Assembly (NCBI GenBank): GCA_009936695.1
Contig: JAACEA010000028.1
Coordinates: 1 to 9,203, forward strand
Direction of reading: 5' to 3'
DNA length: 9,203 nt
From: Planctomycetia bacterium
Lineage (GTDB): Bacteria > Planctomycetota > Phycisphaerae > Phycisphaerales > SM1A02
How positions within the stretch are numbered: position 1 is the first letter of the stretch; the number at the start of each line of letters is the position of its first letter. Under the pieces are notes generated by a model that was given only the letters and a program-made list of their open reading frames with translations, did no database searches and had not been told where the DNA came from. Shown piece after piece: positions 1 to 7,321 of this stretch. Position numbers and translations under genes: made by a program.

Positions 1-1
1 G

Positions 2-196
2 AAGCTCACCAAGCTCGATCATGAATCGAAACTCGCGAGAAGCCCGCTTTCGAGTGGAAAGTCCGCGGACTTCGAAGCGATCCTGCCCCCGAACCAGTTC
101 CCTTCGGAGGTCTGGTGGGCCCTCGCGGCACGAGGCGACCTCGAGTCGACCGGTGGCGGCTTCTACCGCGTCCCGGTTCCCCGACAGGAGTTCTGA
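2..196 (+). CDS. C-terminal fragment of an unrecognised protein (64 residues visible)
   Basis: An open frame runs from the left edge to a TGA at 194-196, with no start needed inside the window because the gene enters from outside. The translation ends ...FPSEVWWALAARGDLES, then a Gly-rich turn and FYRVPVPRQEF. It has the balanced composition of a real protein (Trp-Trp, Phe, Tyr, mixed charges), whereas the other plus-strand frames here give low-complexity Arg/Ser-rich translations. A strong GC hairpin begins 12 bases after the stop, which fits the end of a transcription unit. I do not recognise a family: there is no membrane segment, no cysteine and no clear motif in the visible part. Coding status is likely; function is unknown. 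Confidence 0.6.
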   Translation, partial: KLTKLDHESKLARSPLSSGKSADFEAILPPNQFPSEVWWALAARGDLESTGGGFYRVPVPRQEF

Positions 197-208
197 TTCA
201 TCGAGCTC

Positions 209-233
209 CGCCGACGGCGAGTCCGCCTCGGCG
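209..233. terminator. GC-rich hairpin between convergent genes, candidate terminator
   Basis: The arms 209-214 and 228-233 pair over 6 bp. After a single bulged C at 215, 216-219 pairs with 224-227 over 4 bp, leaving a four-base AGTC loop. The hairpin lies between the stop of the left-edge gene (196, +) and the stop of the DUF3817 gene (272, -), where a shared terminator is expected. No T-tract follows on either strand, so it is not a textbook intrinsic terminator. It may simply reflect GC-rich sequence. Confidence 0.4.
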
Positions 234-271
234 ACTGACGACCGGTCGAGACGTGGCCGCGATCGATCCGC

Positions 272-595
272 TCAGGACGTCTCTTCCGGCATCTCCCGCA
301 GGATGCGGACCAGCAGGACGTCGACATAGAGAAACACGAACGGAAGCACCGCCCCGACCAGCCCCAGGATCGTCATCCGACCGGTGAGGGGTACCAGGAC
401 CCGTCCGATGAGGAACATCGCCACCGCCACGATGAAGAGGAGGCCGTGCAACGATCCGACGACGGAGACCCACTCCGGCTGGCCCGCGAGGTACTTCATG
501 GGCATGGCGACGCCGAAGAGCACCAGCGTCGAGATGCCCTCGACGAAACAGGCGATGATCAGAAGCTTGAGGAAGAATCGGGGAGACATGGACAT
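272..595 (-). CDS. DUF3817-type small integral membrane protein
   Basis: A 107-residue protein with three hydrophobic segments at about residues 7-30, 42-64 and 74-96, and a short acidic tail (EMPEETS). The pattern of an early EGIS in helix 1, MPMKY at its end, and a GSLHGLLF motif opening helix 2 matches my memory of the DUF3817 family, whose members are roughly this size and have no established biochemical function. The frame stays open upstream to an ATG at 766, but that stretch overlaps the divergent DUF1573 gene and is Arg/Cys/Trp-rich, so I place the start at 595, with 589 (two codons later) as the alternative. No clear Shine-Dalgarno is visible. The gene stands alone on this strand and is divergent from the DUF1573 gene. 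It acts in the inner membrane; its substrate or partner is unknown. Confidence 0.75.
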   Translation of the reverse strand: MSMSPRFFLKLLIIACFVEGISTLVLFGVAMPMKYLAGQPEWVSVVGSLHGLLFIVAVAMFLIGRVLVPLTGRMTILGLVGAVLPFVFLYVDVLLVRILREMPEETS

Positions 596-708
596 CCATT
601 CGGTACGGGCATCGACGCGACGGCGACCGTCGCCGGAGATGCAATGGTAGGCGGTACCGGCGTCACCGACCCCATCAACCGCAGGCGTCCGACCCTCCAG
701 GCGGTAGA
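596..708. promoter_or_regulatory. Divergent intergenic region between the DUF3817 and DUF1573 genes
   Basis: This 113-base region must hold the start signals for two divergent genes. A TAnnnT box (TAGAAT) sits at 705-710 on the plus strand, before the in-frame ATG at 724. On the minus strand a TACCAT at 649-644 is a possible -10 for the DUF3817 gene. A short hairpin (621-626 with 630-635, 6 bp, three-base loop) and the palindrome CGGTACCG (652-659) lie between them. No convincing -35 hexamer is visible at the expected spacing, so the promoter assignment is tentative. Confidence 0.3.
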
Positions 709-710
709 AT
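705..710 (+). promoter_or_regulatory. Candidate -10 box (TAGAAT) for the DUF1573 gene
   Basis: TAGAAT fits the TAnnnT pattern of sigma70 -10 elements and ends 13 bases before ATG 724. If it is used, the transcript would start close to 717 with a leader of a few bases, and ATG 709 could not be the start. No good -35 match lies 16-18 bases upstream. Confidence 0.3.
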
Positions 711-1845
711 GCCGACCGACACCATGAACACGCCCACCCGCACCGCCGCAACGTCCTCCACACCAACGACCCTCGCCATCATTCTGTGCGGGATGCTGTC
801 GAACGCGTTTCTCGCCGTCGGATGCGAGCAACGCCCGGCCCCGCCGACCGAAACGCCCGCCTCCACATCAAGATCAACGACCTCGGAGGCGGCCCCCCGC
901 CTCGAGTTCGATGAACCCGTGATCGACTTCGGAAGCGTCCCGGACCACGAGACCCGCACCGCCGAGGTCGTCGTCCGAAACGCCGGCGGCCGACCACTCA
1001 CCGTCCAGAAGGTCGTTCCGACGTGTGGTTGCACGACGGTCGGGTTCAAGACCCCCATGACCATTCCCGTGGGCGGCCAGTCCACCATCACCCTCGACTT
1101 CGATCCCAAGGGCGGAGGCAGGCAGGAGAAGTACGTGCAGGTCGTCTCGAACGATCCCCGCCGACCGACCAGCACCGTCACGATCCGCGCCAACGTCATC
1201 GCGACGCTGACCGCCGAACCGAGGTTCCTCGCGCTGGGCCGGGTCACCGCCGGGACGCCGGTCCTGGGCTCGATCGAAGTGACCGCCGCCGAAGACGGCT
1301 GCAGCCTGAAGGGCGCGAAGATCACGGGCGATCTCGCCCCCTACGCCACGCCCTCGATCACTCGAGTGAACGATCCCGCCGAGGCCCGCGGCGTCTGGCG
1401 GGTCGACGTGAACATCGCCCCGACGGTCCCGTGGGGCTGGCACAACGGGAGCATGATCGTCGAAGGAACCATCGACACCGCGGAAGGCCCGAAGCCGATC
1501 GAGATGAACTTCGCCATCAACGGCTCGTTCGAAGGATCGGTGATCGCCGACGAGACCCTGCTCGGCCTGCTCACGCTCCGACCCGGACAACCGATCGATC
1601 GGGAGACGACGCTCCAACGCGTCGACGGACGACCGCTCGCGCTGCTCTCCACGACGATCGTGGACGGCGAGCCAGGGCTCGAAGCCGTCGTCGAACCCCT
1701 CGATCCCGAGCGGACGAAGTGGCGACTCCGGCTCCGAGGCAAGGCGCCGACCCGGCTCGGAAGCGTCCGCGGCACGATCGTGGTCACCACCGACGATCCC
1801 GCGAATCCGGTCGTCGCGATTCGATACGCCGGCAACGTGCGCTGA
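709..1845 (+). CDS. DUF1573 domain-containing lipoprotein
   Basis: A 378-residue exported protein. Residues 21-39 form a hydrophobic signal ending in LAVGC, a lipobox-like site with C39 as the probable lipidated cysteine; a Pro/Thr/Ser-rich linker follows to about 64. Residues 65-165 match DUF1573 (PF07610): DFGSV near 73, the characteristic PTCGCT with C106 and C108, and VVSNDP at 145-150. The remainder is two more beta-rich, Ig-like units (about 170-275 and 275-378); the last ends VVTTDDP...NVR, echoing the end of the first unit. DUF1573 proteins are abundant in Planctomycetes and Bacteroidetes, usually as lipoproteins or periplasmic proteins, without a defined reaction. The start is uncertain: ATG 709 is used here, but ATG 724 gives an equally good signal peptide and would leave the TAGAAT box at 705-710 free to act as a -10 element. 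The PSCyt1/PSD1 gene follows 91 bases later on the same strand. Confidence 0.88.
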   Translation: MPTDTMNTPTRTAATSSTPTTLAIILCGMLSNAFLAVGCEQRPAPPTETPASTSRSTTSEAAPRLEFDEPVIDFGSVPDHETRTAEVVVRNAGGRPLTVQKVVPTCGCTTVGFKTPMTIPVGGQSTITLDFDPKGGGRQEKYVQVVSNDPRRPTSTVTIRANVIATLTAEPRFLALGRVTAGTPVLGSIEVTAAEDGCSLKGAKITGDLAPYATPSITRVNDPAEARGVWRVDVNIAPTVPWGWHNGSMIVEGTIDTAEGPKPIEMNFAINGSFEGSVIADETLLGLLTLRPGQPIDRETTLQRVDGRPLALLSTTIVDGEPGLEAVVEPLDPERTKWRLRLRGKAPTRLGSVRGTIVVTTDDPANPVVAIRYAGNVR

Positions 1846-1906
1846 ACACGATCGGCCGGTGCGGAAACCGCCGCCTCCGGGGCAACGGATCGATTTCGGT
1901 ATCGAC

Positions 1907-1927
1907 CCCTATCGCCGTCTGATAGGG
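1907..1927. promoter_or_regulatory. Perfect 7+7 bp dyad with 7-base spacer before the PSCyt1/PSD1 gene
   Basis: The arm CCCTATC (1907-1913) and its exact complement GATAGGG (1921-1927) are separated by seven bases (GCCGTCT). The right arm overlaps a TAnnnT box, TAGGGT at 1923-1928, and ends 9 bases before the GTG start at 1937. An arm-to-arm centre spacing of 14 bases is somewhat longer than one helical turn. It could be an operator that blocks a promoter, or the terminator stem of the DUF1573 gene, although no T-tract follows. A second, weaker inverted repeat, TCGAT...ATCGA with a TTCGGT loop, lies just upstream at 1890-1905. Confidence 0.4.
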
Positions 1928-1936
1928 TGATTTGCG

Positions 1937-4900
1937 GTGTCATTCTCGACCTTCATCCTCGCGAGCCTGCTGCTCACCGCCCTCCCCTCCGGTGACCCCC
2001 TGCCGGTCGATTTCACGCGAGACGTCCGGCCCATCCTCTCCAGCAAGTGTTTCGCCTGTCACGGCCCCGATGCCGAAGCGCGAGAAGCGGACCTGAGCCT
2101 CATCGACTTCGCGTCCGCCACCCGTGAACTCGCGCCGGGCGTCGCGGCGATCGTTCCCGGCGATCTCGACGCGAGCGAAGCGTGGCTTCGAATCATCGAC
2201 GACGCCGACCCCATGCCCCCGAGGCGTGCACACGATCCCCTGAGCGACGACGAAGTCGCGACGATCCGGCGTTGGATCGAATCCGGCGCGAGCTACCGGC
2301 CCCACTGGGCGTACGTCGAACCGACGGAGATCGCCCGCGTCTCTTCGAATGATGCGGGGGTCGTGGATCGACTCCTCGACGACCGGCATGCGAGCCTCGG
2401 CCTCCTCGGAAGCGACGCCGCCGATCCGGTCACCCTGCTCCGGCGACTCTCCTTCGATCTCGCCGGACTGCCCCCCTCGCCCGCCGACGTCGACGCGTGC
2501 CTCGCGCTTCCACCGGACGAACGCCTCCCGCGGACCGTCGATCGCCTGCTGGCGAGCCCGCACTTCGGCGAACGCCTCGCGGTGCGATGGCTCGATCTCG
2601 TGCGATACGCGGACACCGTCGGGTACCACGGCGATCAGGAACACCGCGTCTGGCCCTACCGCGACTGGGTGATCCGGGCCTTCAACGCGGGCATGCCGTT
2701 CGACCGGTTCACCCGCTGGCAACTGGCCGGCGACCTGGTCGTGGACGGCGACCCCGATCTCCCCGAGGGCGATCGGCAGGACGCGCTCGTCGCCTCCGGC
2801 TACAACCGACTGGTGCAGACGTCGCACGAGGGCGGACTCCAGCTCAAGGAGTATCGCGCGATCTACATGGCCGATCGCGTGCGGAATACCAGCGAGGTCT
2901 GGATGGCGGCGACGGTCGGCTGCGCCCAGTGCCACGACCACAAGTACGACCCCTACACCCACGTCGACTACCACGCGTTCGGGGCGTTCTTCGCCGACAT
3001 CGACGACGAGGCGCACCTTCGAAATCCGTACGACGGATACAACACCTCGCCCACCCGGCGCGAACCCGAGATGCAGGTGACGACACCGGACGCTCGACGA
3101 CGCCTCGAGGACATCGCGCAGCGTCGCGCTACCGCTCAGCGTCGGCTGCAAGCGGCCGAAACCGCGGCCGACGAGACATCACCGGCGTGGGAGCGGATGA
3201 TGGAGGCGCGGATCGCGGCGGGTGGAGACCGGACGCAGACCTGGGTCGACGACGTCCTCGACACCGGCGGCACCGAACGCGGCGACTGGACCTTCCACAC
3301 CGATCCCGCGATCCCCGCCCGCCACGGAACCGCCTATCGCGTGCAACGATCCGACGGCCTCGTGCAGCACTACACCGTCGACACCGATCGACGGATCCGC
3401 GTCGAACCGGATTCCGTGCTGGAAGCCTGGATCCACCTCGATCCGACCGATCCGCCCGCGGCCGTGATGTTGCAGGCCCACGCCGACGGCTCCTGGGAAC
3501 ATCGCGCCCGATGGGGCGATGACTCGATCTCCTACGGACGCACCGCGGACGATTCCCCCGCGTATCGCCGGATGGGCGATCTCCCGCCGACGGGCGGGTG
3601 GCATCGACTCGAGGTGCCCCTCGCCGAGATCGGCCTCACCGAGGGTGTCGACATCGACGGCATCGCCTTCACCCAGTTCGGGGGGACGGTTCGCTGGGAC
3701 GCCACGTCGGTCCGCCAGCCAGGCCCGGCACCGCCCGAGGTCGTCGAGGCGCTGCGCCGCCCGCGGGGAGATCGCTCCGCCGAGGACGAACGCGTGCTCG
3801 CCGCCCACCGCCGGTCATCCGACCCGGCGGTCGACGCGGCCGCCGCGGCGCTCGCCACGATCGAGGCGGAACGAGAGCACGTCGTGTCGACGCTCCCGAC
3901 GACGCTCTACACCCGTCGTCTCGAGACGCCTCGCGAAGTTCGCGTCCTGCCGCGCGGAGACTGGCTCGACGAAAGCGGCCCGATGGTCGCCCCGGCGGTG
4001 CCCGCCTTTCTTGGCGAGGTTCCTCGACGCGATCCCGGGAACCCCCGGGCCGACCGGCTCGACCTCGCCGACTGGCTCGTCACGCCCGCCTCCGAAGGCG
4101 GGGTCGGGGAGATGACCGCCCGCGTCTTCGTGAATCGAATCTGGGCGATGCTCTTCGGGGAGGGACTCTGTCCGAGCGAGGAGGACTTCGGCGGACAGGG
4201 ACGCCCGCCCACCCACGCGGCGCTGCTCGATCTCCTTGCGGTCGACTTCATCGAGTCCGGGTGGGACGTCAAGGCCCTCGTCCGACGGATCGTGCTCACC
4301 GACGCGTATGCCAGGTCGTCGGTCCCCGTCGGGGACACGGCCGCCCTCGACCCGGCGAATCTCCACTACGCCAGGCAGACCCGGCACCGGGTCGACGCGG
4401 AGTTCGTACGTGACATCGCCCTGAGCGCCGGCGGGCTCCTCGACACCGACCGCGGTGGACCGAGCGTCAAGCCCCCGCAGCCCGCGGGGCTCTACCGGCA
4501 CCTGAACTTCCCGATGCGTCGCTACGAACCCGACACCGACGACGCCCAGTGGCGACGAGGCGTGTACGTGCACTGGCAGCGACAGTTCCTGCACCCGATG
4601 CTCAAGGCCTTCGACGCGCCGTCCCGGGAGGCGTGCGTCGCGACGCGATCGGTCTCGAACACGCCGCTTGCGGCGCTGGTACTCATGAACGATCCCGTCT
4701 TCGTCGCCGCCGCCCGCGGGCTCGCACGCCGGGTGCTGGCCGACGATTCCACCGCCTCGGACCGCGATCGCCTCGCGCACGCGTGGTTCATTGCGCTTTC
4801 CCGACGACCGAGCGAGTCGGAGTTGATGGTGCTGGAGCGGTTGCTGCAGAAGTCTCGAAGGGACTTCGGGGACATGCCCGAAAACGCGATCACGCTGGTC

Positions 4901-5023
4901 GACGCCGCCCCTCGGGGTGAATCGACCGCGTCACCGCACGGACGTCCGCCGACCGAGTTCGCGGCCTGGATCCAGACCTGCCGGGCGATTCTCAACCTCC
5001 ATGAGACGTACACCCGTGAATGA
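1937..5023 (+). CDS. PSCyt1-DUF1549-DUF1553 (PSD1) secreted cytochrome-like protein
   Basis: A 1028-residue protein, within the usual length for this planctomycete family. The start is the GTG at 1937: an in-frame TGA at 1928-1930 rules out anything earlier, and the next Met is M93, past the signal peptide (about residues 1-17). Domains in order: PSCyt1 (about 25-125) with the haem-c type site CFACH at 38-42 and MPP at 93-95; DUF1549/PSCyt2 (about 135-350) with LAGLPPSP, a second CxxCH within CAQCHDHKYDP (329-339), and DYHAFGAFF; a charged helix (385-415); a beta-rich inserted domain (about 435-595); another charged helix (615-650); then DUF1553/PSD1 (about 690-960) with FVNRIWAMLFGEGL, EEDFGGQG, GWDVKALVRRIV and NTPLAALVLMNDP. 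Sec export to the periplasm or surface is inferred. The two CxxCH sites suggest covalent haem, but the function of the family is not established. The DUF1501 partner follows almost immediately. Confidence 0.95.
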   Translation: MSFSTFILASLLLTALPSGDPLPVDFTRDVRPILSSKCFACHGPDAEAREADLSLIDFASATRELAPGVAAIVPGDLDASEAWLRIIDDADPMPPRRAHDPLSDDEVATIRRWIESGASYRPHWAYVEPTEIARVSSNDAGVVDRLLDDRHASLGLLGSDAADPVTLLRRLSFDLAGLPPSPADVDACLALPPDERLPRTVDRLLASPHFGERLAVRWLDLVRYADTVGYHGDQEHRVWPYRDWVIRAFNAGMPFDRFTRWQLAGDLVVDGDPDLPEGDRQDALVASGYNRLVQTSHEGGLQLKEYRAIYMADRVRNTSEVWMAATVGCAQCHDHKYDPYTHVDYHAFGAFFADIDDEAHLRNPYDGYNTSPTRREPEMQVTTPDARRRLEDIAQRRATAQRRLQAAETAADETSPAWERMMEARIAAGGDRTQTWVDDVLDTGGTERGDWTFHTDPAIPARHGTAYRVQRSDGLVQHYTVDTDRRIRVEPDSVLEAWIHLDPTDPPAAVMLQAHADGSWEHRARWGDDSISYGRTADDSPAYRRMGDLPPTGGWHRLEVPLAEIGLTEGVDIDGIAFTQFGGTVRWDATSVRQPGPAPPEVVEALRRPRGDRSAEDERVLAAHRRSSDPAVDAAAAALATIEAEREHVVSTLPTTLYTRRLETPREVRVLPRGDWLDESGPMVAPAVPAFLGEVPRRDPGNPRADRLDLADWLVTPASEGGVGEMTARVFVNRIWAMLFGEGLCPSEEDFGGQGRPPTHAALLDLLAVDFIESGWDVKALVRRIVLTDAYARSSVPVGDTAALDPANLHYARQTRHRVDAEFVRDIALSAGGLLDTDRGGPSVKPPQPAGLYRHLNFPMRRYEPDTDDAQWRRGVYVHWQRQFLHPMLKAFDAPSREACVATRSVSNTPLAALVLMNDPVFVAAARGLARRVLADDSTASDRDRLAHAWFIALSRRPSESELMVLERLLQKSRRDFGDMPENAITLVDAAPRGESTASPHGRPPTEFAAWIQTCRAILNLHETYTRE

Positions 5024-5027
5024 GCCG

Positions 5028-6449
5028 ATGTCCGAAATCCTCGCCGAACTCGACGCGATGAGTCGACGCCGATTCCTCGGTTCCCTGTCGATGGGGCTGG
5101 GGGCGGCCTCGCTCAGCCAGTGGCCGGGCGCCCTTCCCGCCGTGGCCGCCGCGGGCCCCGCGCCGCCACTCCTGCTTCCGAAGGCCAAGCGGGTGATCTT
5201 CCTGTGCATGGCCGGCGGGCCGAGCCACCTCGAGACCTTCGACCACAAGCCGCGGCTCGTGGAACTCGACGGCCAGCCGATGCCCGAGTCGTACACCCGG
5301 GGCATGCCGATCGCCCAGCTGCAGGGCAAGGAACTCCGCTGCCTCGGGTCCCGGGCGACGTTCCGTCAGCACGGCGAGAGCGGACAGTCGATCAGCGACT
5401 ACCTGCCGCACATCGCGACCTGCGCCGACGACATCGCCATCGTGAACTCGATGGTGACCGAGCAGATCAACCATGATCCCGCCCACACCTTCATGAACAC
5501 CGGGACCATCGTGCCCGATCGCCCCAGCATGGGGTCGTGGGTGAACTACGGACTCGGCTCCCTGAGCGAGAATCTCCCCGGTTTCGTGGTGCTGACCAGC
5601 GTGGGCGGCCGCAATCCGCAGCCCATCGCGGCCCGGCAGTGGTCGAGTGGATTCCTACCCAGCAAACTCTCGGGCGTGGAGTTCCACGGCCAGGGCGATC
5701 CCGTCCACTACGTCGCCAATCCGCCCGGCATCACCACCGACTGCCAGTCGAACCTCGTCGATGCGGTGGCGGAACTGAACCGACTCCGGGCCGAAACCAC
5801 CCGCGATCCCGAAATCGACTCGCGGATCGCCCAGCACGAACTCGCGTTCCGGATGCAGGCGTCGATTCCCGAACTCATGGACATCTCCGAGGAATCACCG
5901 GAGACCCTCGAGATGTACGGCGCCGTTCCCGGCGACGGATCATTCGCCAGCAACTGTCTCCTCGCCCGCCGACTCGCGGAACGCGGCGTCCGTTTCATCC
6001 ACCTCTACCATCGCGGCTGGGATCACCATGGCGGCCTGAAGCAGTACATGGACGTGTGCTGCGACAAGTGCGATCAGCCGACCGCGGCCCTGCTCAAGGA
6101 TCTCAAGCGGCGCGGCATGCTCGAAGACACCCTCGTGGTCTGGGGCGGCGAGTTCGGACGGACCCCGATGTCCCAGGGTGGCGGCAGCGATCCGGGCCGG
6201 GACCATCACATCAAGGGCTTCTCGATGTTTCTGGCGGGCGGCGGCGTCCTCGGTGGCGTGACCCACGGCGCCACGGACGAACTCGGCTACGACGCGGTGC
6301 AGGACGTCGTCCACGTCCGCGACCTGCACGCGACCATGCTGCACCTGCTGGGACTCGATCACCAGCGCCTCAGCGTGCCGCACCAGGGCCTCGACGTCCG
6401 CCTCACCGGGGTCGAATCGGCGCGCATCGTGCGGGAGATCCTCACATGA
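5028..6449 (+). CDS. DUF1501 family protein, Tat-exported
   Basis: A 473-residue protein (from ATG 5028) of the DUF1501 family (PF07394), which is related to the alkaline phosphatase/sulfatase fold. A twin-arginine signal opens it: SRRRFLG at residues 12-18, a small-residue hydrophobic run, and a likely cleavage after AVAAA near 42. Core motifs follow: CMAGGPSHLETFD (60-72), HDPAHTFMNTG (149-159), GWDHHGG (330-336), WGGEFGRTP (372-380), GRDHH (390-394) and VRDLHATMLHLLGL (430-443). The His/Asp-rich motifs suggest a metal site, but no substrate is known. Start alternatives are GTG 5016, which overlaps the previous stop by 8 bases, and ATG 5001; the frame is open back to 4917, but that would overlap the PSD1 gene by 107 bases. 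The gene lies directly after the PSCyt1/PSD1 gene, the standard pairing in planctomycetes, and both are very probably co-transcribed and functionally linked. Confidence 0.93.
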   Translation: MSEILAELDAMSRRRFLGSLSMGLGAASLSQWPGALPAVAAAGPAPPLLLPKAKRVIFLCMAGGPSHLETFDHKPRLVELDGQPMPESYTRGMPIAQLQGKELRCLGSRATFRQHGESGQSISDYLPHIATCADDIAIVNSMVTEQINHDPAHTFMNTGTIVPDRPSMGSWVNYGLGSLSENLPGFVVLTSVGGRNPQPIAARQWSSGFLPSKLSGVEFHGQGDPVHYVANPPGITTDCQSNLVDAVAELNRLRAETTRDPEIDSRIAQHELAFRMQASIPELMDISEESPETLEMYGAVPGDGSFASNCLLARRLAERGVRFIHLYHRGWDHHGGLKQYMDVCCDKCDQPTAALLKDLKRRGMLEDTLVVWGGEFGRTPMSQGGGSDPGRDHHIKGFSMFLAGGGVLGGVTHGATDELGYDAVQDVVHVRDLHATMLHLLGLDHQRLSVPHQGLDVRLTGVESARIVREILT

Positions 6450-7225
6450 CCGCATCGACACCCGCCTCCGACGACGCCGGCTCACCACCGACCACGCCGC
6501 CGCCCCGGCGTGCGATCCGAGACGTCAAGCCGGCGGATCGCCTCCCGCCCCGCGCGACGGTCCGTCGCTGCATTCTCTGGGTCGTGATCGCCTTCGTGGC
6601 GGGAACCACGAGTTTCATGCTCGGGCTCACCGCGAATGAAGCCTCGCCGACCGCGATGGCCCTCGGGATCGCGATCTACGGCTGCTTCATCGGCCTGGCC
6701 AGCTCCAGCCGTGGATTTCGCCGACGCCTGCAAAGACCGTTCGTCGAGCGATCGTTCAGAATCGGATACGGACTCCGCCTCGCGGTCTGCATCGTGCCCG
6801 GCGCCGCCTTTGCCGTCGACATGTTCCCGGGAATCCTCGCGGTGATGGCCGGAGAGGCGTTCGAACGGTACGTCGTATTCGACATCTTCGCGTCCACGCT
6901 GGTGTCGACCCTCGTGCAGGGAACCCTGATCAACATCCTCATCCTGTTGGTGGTGGCCTCCGCGTGGCTCGTGCAGTCGATGTTCATGGAATGGAAGCCG
7001 CCGACCCACGACCCGCAGGCCTGCGCCGACTGTGGCTACCACCTCGAAACGCTGGCGGAGGACACCACCGCGACGTGCCCCGAATGCGGGCGAACCAACG
7101 AGGGGCTGACGGACCGCCGCGTTTGGATCGACCGGGCCTCCTGGCCGAAGTTTCTGCTGGTGATGATCGGCTCCGGACTTCTGGGAATCCTCGCCCAGGG
7201 CGGGACGTTCCTCCTGTTCGGCTGA
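6446..7225 (+). CDS. Polytopic membrane protein with a CxxC...CxxC zinc ribbon
   Basis: A 259-residue protein starting at the ATG whose ATGA overlaps the stop of the DUF1501 gene, a classic translational coupling junction; the frame is open far upstream, but that part is a shadow of DUF1501. A Pro/Asp-rich N-terminus (1-40) is followed by hydrophobic segments at about 41-62, 68-86, 108-135, 146-180 (long enough for one or two helices) and 235-258. Between the last two lies a rubredoxin-like zinc ribbon: C193-x2-C196-x14-C211-x2-C214 (CADCGYHL...TCPECGR). Such ribbon-plus-membrane proteins are common in Phycisphaerae and are normally annotated as hypothetical. I do not recognise a specific family. 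The context suggests a membrane partner for, or a passenger on, the exported PSCyt1/DUF1501 unit; no reaction can be assigned. Confidence 0.88.
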   Translation: MTASTPASDDAGSPPTTPPPRRAIRDVKPADRLPPRATVRRCILWVVIAFVAGTTSFMLGLTANEASPTAMALGIAIYGCFIGLASSSRGFRRRLQRPFVERSFRIGYGLRLAVCIVPGAAFAVDMFPGILAVMAGEAFERYVVFDIFASTLVSTLVQGTLINILILLVVASAWLVQSMFMEWKPPTHDPQACADCGYHLETLAEDTTATCPECGRTNEGLTDRRVWIDRASWPKFLLVMIGSGLLGILAQGGTFLLFG

Positions 7226-7321
7226 CGACGCCGACCACGCGACCACCAACCCCACCGGGCCGCTTCGCGTTCCGCGGCATCACCACACCGACTGGAACCG
7301 GCCTTCTTCTCGCCGGGACGA
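7226..7321. terminator. Convergent intergenic region with two weak GC hairpins
   Basis: The 96 bases between two convergent stops should end transcription from both sides. Two 5-bp stems are visible: GCCGC (7259-7263) with GCGGC (7274-7278), and CCGGC (7298-7302) with GCCGG (7312-7316), the latter enclosing a pyrimidine-rich loop. Neither has a T-tract and both are short, so termination here may be Rho-dependent. Confidence 0.25.

Noticed and set aside
621..635. 6-bp hairpin with a three-base loop in the divergent region
   Set aside because: Too short and too GC-rich to separate from chance; listed only within the intergenic region.
596..766. N-terminal extension of the DUF3817 frame to an ATG at 766
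   Set aside because: The extra 57 residues are Arg/Cys/Trp-rich, unlike the family, and would overlap the divergent DUF1573 gene; the membrane protein fits a start at 595.
1940..3151. 403-codon open frame on the minus strand inside the PSCyt1/PSD1 gene
   Set aside because: High GC content keeps antisense frames open; the translation lacks any family resemblance while the plus strand matches known domains end to end.
3815..4780. 321-codon minus-strand frame opposite the PSD1 domain
   Set aside because: Gly/Arg/Val-rich antisense shadow of a strongly recognisable domain.
4917..5027. Earliest start for the DUF1501 gene at 4917
   Set aside because: It would overlap the PSD1 gene by 107 bases and add an Arg/Pro-rich leader ahead of a complete Tat signal peptide.
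5537..6445. Long open frame continuing upstream of the zinc-ribbon membrane gene
   Set aside because: Its 303 extra residues are Arg/Pro-rich low complexity and are a shadow of the DUF1501 gene in another frame; the ATG at 6446 has a clean ATGA junction.
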